From contig CALAJQ010000027.1 of the NCBI GenBank assembly GCA_937922785.1, forward strand, positions 1 to 46,507: a DNA stretch of 46,507 nt, in the 5' to 3' direction. Both the position numbers and the translations under genes were made by a program. Shown here piece after piece: positions 42,333 through 46,507 of this stretch (position 1 is its first letter; every line of letters starts with the position of its first letter). The stretch comes from an uncultured Acidimicrobiales bacterium. Lineage in GTDB: Bacteria; Actinomycetota; Acidimicrobiia; Acidimicrobiales; SZUA-35. The notes beneath the pieces are model-generated. The model was not told where the DNA came from. It saw only the letters and a program-made list of their open reading frames with translations, and did no database searches.

Positions 42333-43097
42333 TTAGCCCGACACACCAATGGCGTAGCCGCCTACCAACACTGCCCTCGTGTGGGCCAGATTTAGGGTAG
42401 TCATGAGCTCATCCAGCACGCCGCCCAAGATGTAGCCATGAAGCTTTTGGCTGTTACGTGAGCCCGGGAGGCTGTTACGTAAGCCAAGAATCGGCCTGGT
42501 TTGAGAGTCGGCGATCCGTAGTCCGACGTTCTGCATTGCGTGTCCCACTTGTTGGATCAGGAAACGGCCGCCACGCTCGCCGTACTTGCCAAGGGTTTCG
42601 GCCGGGTCAACAACAAAGGCCAGCATCAGCGCTGGATCTCCTTCGCAGTCAAGCGAGAACAGCTGCCTGCAGCGATCAGCCGATGGCATCTGGGCTACCG
42701 GAGCAATCGAGTGTTCATGGTGCAGATATCGCACAACGGTGCCGTCGAGTTCTCCCTCTCCACGTCGAATGAAGGCGTAGGTCTGAACCGGGTCCAATCC
42801 ACCAGCGGATGGAACCAGGGGTCGACTACCAGCCACTCCGACTGCCGCCAACAATTCAGCCAGGGTCTTGTGAGCGATCGGAGTGTCGTTAAAGGTTCGG
42901 CTGCTTTGCCGGGCTGCGAACAATTGCTGAAGACGATCATCCACAGCGGGTAGAGCTTGTTCGCCGGCCGCTTGGTCAAAGATCGAGAGTCGGTCCGGTC
43001 CCTGGTCCCAGTATTGAGACCGATTGAGGAACCGGTCGAGCACAACCGAGGTCAGCCTGGACGCCTCGATGAACCGATCAAACTCTGGGGTGCTCAT
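42333..43097 (-). CDS. SagB-type dehydrogenase (TOMM azoline oxidase)
   Basis: A 254-residue member of the nitroreductase superfamily, SagB/McbC type, which uses FMN to oxidise thiazolines or oxazolines to thiazoles or oxazoles. Residues FAARQSSRTFNDTPI carry the FMN-binding RxSxRxF. PSAGGLDPVQTYAFI is the diagnostic PSAGxxxP segment, and GERGGRFLIQQVGHAMQN matches the dimer-interface glycine/histidine motif of SagB proteins. The ATG overlaps the YcaO stop (ATGA). It is the last gene of the TOMM-like operon. Confidence 0.88.
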   Translation of the reverse strand: MSTPEFDRFIEASRLTSVVLDRFLNRSQYWDQGPDRLSIFDQAAGEQALPAVDDRLQQLFAARQSSRTFNDTPIAHKTLAELLAAVGVAGSRPLVPSAGGLDPVQTYAFIRRGEGELDGTVVRYLHHEHSIAPVAQMPSADRCRQLFSLDCEGDPALMLAFVVDPAETLGKYGERGGRFLIQQVGHAMQNVGLRIADSQTRPILGLRNSLPGSRNSQKLHGYILGGVLDELMTTLNLAHTRAVLVGGYAIGVSG

Positions 43098-44401
43098 CCG
43101 AGAGCGTGGGGGTAGGGGCTGGGGAATGGGGTGCCGGGTCGAGCGTTCGGGTAACGGCGGTGCACGTCTGAAGCCGTGCCGCCAAGATTGGGCCAGTTGT
43201 GATTGTGGTGAATGGGTACAAGGTCAGGGGACAAAGCCCGCACAACTCGAAGTCCTATCTGATCGAGGCCCGCGGTAGGCAACATGCGGTAATAGAGCCT
43301 GAAGCCAGCCTCACTTAGATGGGCCCGCAGTTGAGTTAGCTGCTCAGCCCAACTAGCTGGTGCTGAGGTTTGATACCGCAGCCCCTCGAGCGCCAGCGGT
43401 GCTTGATTAGCGTTGGCATGCAAGGGAACATCCCACCAATGATCATCATGCACTGTCCAAAAGACAGCGTGCTCGTCGAATCCGGTGCATGTCTGAGGCT
43501 GTAGCTGTTCAAGCTGGGGTGCTTGGGTCAACTGGTAACCGACATAAACCGTTCCCTGCACGAACTCCAGGTATGCCTTCTCTACGGCCTCAGCCCAGGT
43601 CGCCCTACACGCAAGCCCAATCGAATTCCGGTTCCGGCCACGAAGTGGGATTGATCCCGAAACACACGCCACCGGGTGCGGGCTGAACTGAGGGGTGATG
43701 TCGTAGGCGAAAATCTGTCCACCCAGTTCTTTGACTTCGGCCTTCAGGTGGTCGGTGGCCACTCGCTTCGGGCTAAGGCCGTGTAGCCAGGTAATCATGT
43801 AGGCGTCGCGTTCAACTAGCTCTTGTAAAGCTCGAAGTAGCGCCTTCAGTGGAGCGAAGTCTGCAGCCAAACCTGAAGAGGTTGCCAGCGACCCGTAGTC
43901 GCGTCGCAAAGCCATCAAGCTGGCCGGCACCCAACACCGAGAATTGTCGGTGAGATCATAGGCGGGGGTGTATTGAGGATCAGGCGGATAAGCCGAAGGG
44001 TCAAGAAACGCCGGATCGTCGCGTTGCTCGGCGCTGTGTAGCGTCCACTGGTTCAAGTCGATTAGCGGGTCGGTCTGAATTTCATTCGCTTGAGCTACCT
44101 CGAGCGTGGCAGTTGACGCGGCGTATCGCTCGAGGGCTTCGGCTGTAGCTGCCACTTCGGCTTCAAGCACAGTTCGGGCGGCACCACCACCGGCGCTCTG
44201 ATAGAGGCGTACCTGAGCCGGGTCTAGGCCTTGTTCAACCTCGGCGCGACCCAGGCTGGCCTCATCGGCGACACTGGCGTGATGGACACCTGCAGGGTCC
44301 GCAGCGGTGGCCGGAACTGGAAGCGGGGCGGAAACGATCCCGTGTCTGTGACCGGTGGCGCGCCTGATCTGTTCGGCGGCCAGATCCAGCGATGACTTCA
44401 G
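43094..44401 (-). CDS. YcaO-domain cyclodehydratase (TOMM D protein), probable CTG start
   Basis: YcaO proteins activate backbone amides with ATP so that Cys, Ser or Thr cyclise to azolines. Visible elements are EAEVAATAEALERYAAS, LQELVERDAYMITWLHG and EAVEKAYLEFVQG, all ATP-site helices. The C-terminus GTPFPSPYPHALG is the PxPxP tail of azoline-forming YcaOs. An annotation starting at GTG 44170 would cut off the N-terminus: the frame stays open upstream to 44459 with sensible sequence (SSLDLAAEQIRRATG, YQSAGGGAARTVLEAE) but no ATG, GTG or TTG. CTG 44401 overlaps the upstream stop as CTGA, with AGGA 9 nt before it; this gives 435 residues. A sequencing error or an ATC start are alternatives. 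Confidence 0.88.
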   Translation of the reverse strand: MKSSLDLAAEQIRRATGHRHGIVSAPLPVPATAADPAGVHHASVADEASLGRAEVEQGLDPAQVRLYQSAGGGAARTVLEAEVAATAEALERYAASTATLEVAQANEIQTDPLIDLNQWTLHSAEQRDDPAFLDPSAYPPDPQYTPAYDLTDNSRCWVPASLMALRRDYGSLATSSGLAADFAPLKALLRALQELVERDAYMITWLHGLSPKRVATDHLKAEVKELGGQIFAYDITPQFSPHPVACVSGSIPLRGRNRNSIGLACRATWAEAVEKAYLEFVQGTVYVGYQLTQAPQLEQLQPQTCTGFDEHAVFWTVHDDHWWDVPLHANANQAPLALEGLRYQTSAPASWAEQLTQLRAHLSEAGFRLYYRMLPTAGLDQIGLRVVRALSPDLVPIHHNHNWPNLGGTASDVHRRYPNARPGTPFPSPYPHALG

Positions 44402-45147
44402 GAGAACGGGTCCTGTGGTGGCGGGTTGTCCTCTGATTGGCTGGGTGGTTGCCAGAAGTCAAGATCGGGGGGTCTCGGCGTAACCGGTGGTGACAAAGGC
44501 GGGCCTTGGTTGTGCGGCGGTCCGGTGCCCACAGGCGGTTCGTGGCCGTGGTGAGGAGCGATCGGGTCGGGGCCAAACGGATGAGGCACAGCGCCCGGTA
44601 AAGGTGGCTGGATGAAACTTGGATTTGTATAAGGCATCGGCCTGTAATTCGAAGGCGTCACCGAATCCGCAATTTTATATCCGGCCCAGATTTCCAACGG
44701 GATGAGTACCAACCATCCAACTCCAGCGCTGAACAAGACGGCGAATAGCTCGGCCACCGCCAAGGCACCTGCAACAACCAAAACTAGTACCGGTGTCACG
44801 AAGGCTCGAACTGCGTTGGCCCCGCCAGCCAGAACATAAGCGCCCGCGTATATCGCTACGAACGCAACCGCGCCTGCTAGCCCAACTGGAACTGATAGGC
44901 GAAGCGTCGAACCAAGGGCCACCATCACGCCGATGGCAACCGGGAGAGCCAACGCGCCTAACCACGGAGCAAAACCGCTTCCGTCATTGTTAGTTTTCTC
45001 GTTTGAAAACTGTTTCGCGCTGAATGTGACAACCCCAGCGATGGTGGCGATACAGCAACAGCAGCAGCAACACGACGGTGTGGCGACAGTGACCGGTGAG
45101 TTGTCAGGCGTGTCGTACCTGGTTGCGATAGGGCGTGCTGTGATCAT
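44398..45147 (-). CDS. Membrane protein with N-terminal Cys7 tract, candidate TOMM substrate
   Basis: A 249-residue protein. A 25-residue polar N-terminus (MITARPIATRYDTPDN...) ends PS, followed by seven consecutive cysteines (C26-C32) and IATIAGVV. The poly-Cys followed by small hydrophobic residues resembles cores of streptolysin S-like peptides. After a polar stretch come about four hydrophobic helices (roughly 59-80, 84-106, 112-133, 136-158) and a Pro/His-rich tail of 80 residues. It lies between the E1-like and YcaO genes. ATG 45147 overlaps the upstream stop (ATGA); GTG 45159 is an in-frame alternative. Whether the Cys tract is modified, and whether it is cut free, is inference. A metal-binding or structural role is the alternative. 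Confidence 0.8.
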   Translation of the reverse strand: MITARPIATRYDTPDNSPVTVATPSCCCCCCCIATIAGVVTFSAKQFSNEKTNNDGSGFAPWLGALALPVAIGVMVALGSTLRLSVPVGLAGAVAFVAIYAGAYVLAGGANAVRAFVTPVLVLVVAGALAVAELFAVLFSAGVGWLVLIPLEIWAGYKIADSVTPSNYRPMPYTNPSFIQPPLPGAVPHPFGPDPIAPHHGHEPPVGTGPPHNQGPPLSPPVTPRPPDLDFWQPPSQSEDNPPPQDPFS

Positions 45148-45926
45148 GCTGGTAGCCACGGTAGAACAAGATTGTCGCTAACGGGGGACCGGCATTGGCC
45201 GCCACAACTGGGCGCCCTTAGAAGGTGTTCGCGCTCGGTTGTGCCCTCAGCGAGGTTCCAAGCGATTGTTGCGTTCACTAATGGCGACTCGCCACGTTGG
45301 GCCAGCTCAAGCTGAATGGCCACTAGCTCTGCAGTTATAGCGGTCCACCGACTAACGGCGGGCCGTGATGGAATCTGATCAATGCCCCAACGTCGGGTCG
45401 TCTGCCGGTCAAGGCACCTAAGGCACGATGTTGCCCCAGGAACAACAAATGGGCCCAGGACCAGCGTGTGATGATGCGTCAGGTCAACAGCCAGATGGGG
45501 TTGGTTGGGAGCGTCAGGCCAGTGCTCGCTGGTCTTCAAAACAAGGGCGATGTTCCTGCCGTGGGCGTCGTTGAGGTTTGCGTCGTTGAGTTTTGTGTCG
45601 GCGACGACGCTCAGCTCCCGGGCCTCAAGTGCCTCAACTAGAGCTACGGGTGCTGAGCCGACAACAGGAAATTGCGACTGTGGCCGTGGGGCTGGTCTTA
45701 GGGCTCCAAGGCCCACAAACAAGTCTCGCAATTCGGCTTGTTCGGCAGGTAATTCAGAATCGATTGCTGACCCTTCAAACCATTGAACCGCAGCTGAGAC
45801 AGCGTCTCGGGACAGGCCATCTAGCTCGAACACAACATCAGGACCTGCGGTGATCAGAGCAGGCGGCCCTTCCTGCAGCAGCCACGCATCGGACCACTCG
45901 AAGATGTGTGTTTCAGGAGAACTCAT
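45144..45926 (-). CDS. E1-like/ocin-ThiF cyclodehydratase partner (TOMM C protein)
   Basis: The 260-residue protein resembles the bacteriocin-biosynthesis cyclodehydratase domain (TIGR03882 type), which binds the leader peptide and presents it to YcaO. The signature LGPFVVPGATSCLRCLDRQ is at 158-175; C168 and C171 with C241 and C245 (PSCGGQC) can form the zinc site of this family. Start MSSPETH at 45926 fits the family N-terminus; ATG 45983 is an in-frame alternative with no ribosome site. The stop overlaps the start of the Cys7 protein gene (ATGA). It is the first gene of the operon. Confidence 0.82.
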   Translation of the reverse strand: MSSPETHIFEWSDAWLLQEGPPALITAGPDVVFELDGLSRDAVSAAVQWFEGSAIDSELPAEQAELRDLFVGLGALRPAPRPQSQFPVVGSAPVALVEALEARELSVVADTKLNDANLNDAHGRNIALVLKTSEHWPDAPNQPHLAVDLTHHHTLVLGPFVVPGATSCLRCLDRQTTRRWGIDQIPSRPAVSRWTAITAELVAIQLELAQRGESPLVNATIAWNLAEGTTEREHLLRAPSCGGQCRSPVSDNLVLPWLPA

Positions 45927-45969
45927 CAACACAATTGTGGCCCACCGACCTTTGTCACACTGCGAGGCC

Positions 45970-45976
45970 GATATAA
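45970..45976 (-). promoter_or_regulatory. Possible -10 box for TOMM-like operon
   Basis: TTATATC on the minus strand would start transcription near 45963, about 37 nt before ATG 45926. This supports that start over ATG 45983, which lies upstream of the box. No clear -35 is seen. Confidence 0.25.
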
Positions 45977-46027
45977 GCGGCATAATTGGTTGGTTGCTGG
46001 CTATTGGTATGGCAGACTTTAAGGCCC

Positions 46028-46100
46028 GCCTCCTTAGCTCAGTCGGTAGAGCGCTTCCATGGTAAGGAAGAGGTCAACAGTTCGATTCTGTTAGGAGGCT
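46028..46100 (+). tRNA. tRNA-Thr (GGT)
   Basis: A 73-nt tRNA with acceptor GCCTCCT/AGGAGGC, D-arm AGCTCAGTCGGTAGAGC, and anticodon arm CTTCC-ATGGTAA-GGAAG with anticodon GGT. The T-arm is ACAGT-TCGATTC-TGTT-like and the discriminator is T. CCA is not encoded. Confidence 0.95.
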
Positions 46101-46104
46101 CGTT

Positions 46105-46136
46105 AGTTCTGGAATTGTTAGCTAGAAACCAGAACT
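46105..46136 (+). other. Inter-tRNA hairpin
   Basis: AGTTCTGG (46105-46112) and CCAGAACT (46129-46136) are exact complements around a 16-nt loop between the two tRNAs. It could be a processing hairpin in a joint transcript. Confidence 0.4.
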
Positions 46137-46146
46137 CACAAAACAC

Positions 46147-46220
46147 GGCGACGTAGCTCAGTTGGTGAGAGCGCTCGGCTCATAATCGAGAGGTCGTCGG
46201 TTCGAGTCCGACCGTCGTTA
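46147..46220 (+). tRNA. tRNA-Met (CAT), elongator type
   Basis: A 74-nt tRNA with acceptor GGCGACG/CGTCGTT (two G-U pairs), D-arm AGCTCAGTTGGTGAGAGC, and anticodon arm CTCGG-CTCATAA-TCGAG with anticodon CAT. The T-arm is GTCGG-TTCGAGT-CCGAC. The paired first base and lack of the three GC pairs in the anticodon stem point to an elongator, not an initiator. An Ile-specific CAT tRNA cannot be excluded. Confidence 0.92.
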
Positions 46221-46222
46221 CT

Positions 46223-46265
46223 ACAGCACGCACCAGCTTCTAGAGTTGGTGCTGTTGTGTTATTA
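46223..46265 (+). terminator. Hairpin after tRNA-Met, possible weak terminator or tuf leader element
   Basis: ACAGCACGCACCA pairs with TGGTGCTGT with a 3-4 nt bulge around CTTCTAGAGT-like loop, followed by TGTGTTATT. It lies between tRNA-Met and tuf. The 146-bp gap otherwise shows only the tuf ribosome site. Confidence 0.35.
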
Positions 46266-46366
46266 ACCGCTGTGTTTGTAACCCAGCAACTAGATCCACT
46301 AGGTCGACCATAGGGTCGCCAATCACCCGGCCCAAAGTGGCCGCAAAATCAAGGAGTTAGCGGCCA

Positions 46367-46507
46367 ATGGCCAAGGCAAAATTTGAGCGTACGAAGCCTC
46401 ACGTGAATGTGGGGACTATGGGTCATATTGATCATGGTAAGACGACGTTGACTGCGGCGATTACTAAGGTTTTGTCTGATCGTGTTGCTGGTAATGATGC
46501 GACTGCG
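46367..46507 (+). CDS. tuf: Elongation factor Tu (3' part outside window)
   Basis: EF-Tu brings aminoacyl-tRNA to the ribosome. The 47 visible codons begin [19 protein letters not shown] and contain the P-loop [17 protein letters not shown] lies about 10 nt before the ATG. Codons strongly favour T in the third position (GTT, GGT, CAT, ATT, GAT), unlike the neighbouring genes, which use mostly C and G. The tRNA-Thr/tRNA-Met arrangement upstream matches tufB-like loci near secE-nusG in other bacteria. Confidence 0.96.
   Translation, partial: MAKAKFERTKPHVNVGTMGHIDHGKTTLTAAITKVLSDRVAGNDATA

Noticed and set aside
44262-44576. 104-residue minus-strand ORF between the Cys7 protein and the YcaO gene
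   Set aside because: Arg/Thr/Pro-rich out-of-frame sequence overlapping both; the YcaO frame itself is open across this stretch and gives sensible residues.
44933-45181. Plus-strand ORF with six glutamines in a row
   Set aside because: It is the antisense shadow of the Cys7 codons; the minus-strand gene has operon context and overlaps.
1-46507. CRISPR array, prophage or insertion sequence
   Set aside because: No regularly spaced repeats, integrase, transposase or structural phage genes were seen; the tandem repeats found are short and adjacent.

Overview
The window reads as a chromosome segment of a mid-GC Gram-positive-type bacterium of the phylum Actinomycetota, possibly class Acidimicrobiia. 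Supporting this are the types of proteins present (alanine dehydrogenase divergent from an Lrp/AsnC regulator, DinB-like mycothiol-type enzyme, luciferase-like oxidoreductase, PspC-type kinase) and the many genes whose start codon lies 5-8 nt after a TANNNT -10 hexamer, i.e. leaderless genes. No search was run, so the taxonomic placement is inference. No phage, insertion sequence, CRISPR array or stretch over 300 bp without a gene was found.

Layout. 1-8781: respiratory complex I operon nuoD(partial)-H-I-J-K-L-M-N, with no nuoEFG between D and H, followed at once by a MidA/NDUFAF7-like methyltransferase. 9725-19732: housekeeping and metabolic genes (membrane protein, TetR, alanine dehydrogenase with divergent Lrp regulator, acetyl-CoA synthetase with a HAD-type phosphatase, methyltransferase, lipoprotein, MttB-family methyltransferase, HtpX protease). 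19742-26547: YajQ, tRNA-Tyr with a strong terminator, a FOXRED1-like FAD oxidoreductase, acetyltransferase, S4 protein, and a two-component system (PspC-type histidine kinase plus NarL-type regulator) divergent from a PspC membrane protein. 26631-32719: fused indolepyruvate ferredoxin oxidoreductase and a GGDEF-EAL protein. 32752-42207: a catabolic-looking region with acyl-CoA synthetase, carotenoid oxygenase, acyl-CoA-dehydrogenase-like flavoenzyme, TauD/TfdA dioxygenase, TetR, SRPBCC protein, amidase, DinB-like protein and luciferase-like oxidoreductase.

42333-45926 (minus strand) is the most unusual part: a four-gene, translationally coupled operon resembling a thiazole/oxazole-modified peptide (TOMM) pathway. 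Its order is E1-like cyclodehydratase partner, then a multi-pass membrane protein with seven consecutive cysteines near its N-terminus, then a YcaO cyclodehydratase ending in a PxPxP tail, then a SagB-type flavin dehydrogenase. All three enzymes needed to make thiazoles flank one Cys7 protein. The apparent substrate is therefore not a small peptide with a C-terminal core but a 249-residue membrane protein with an N-terminal poly-Cys segment. The YcaO gene has no ATG, GTG or TTG at its proper start and probably begins at a CTG overlapping the upstream stop codon.

The window closes with tRNA-Thr, tRNA-Met and the first codons of tuf. Regulatory structure is rich. There are paired GCAAC-N5-GTTGC operators for the second TetR gene. 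Three 11-bp-phased TCAGGG/CCCTGA sites lie between the kinase operon and the PspC gene. A 22-bp divergent intergenic region appears to hold two overlapping -10 boxes.
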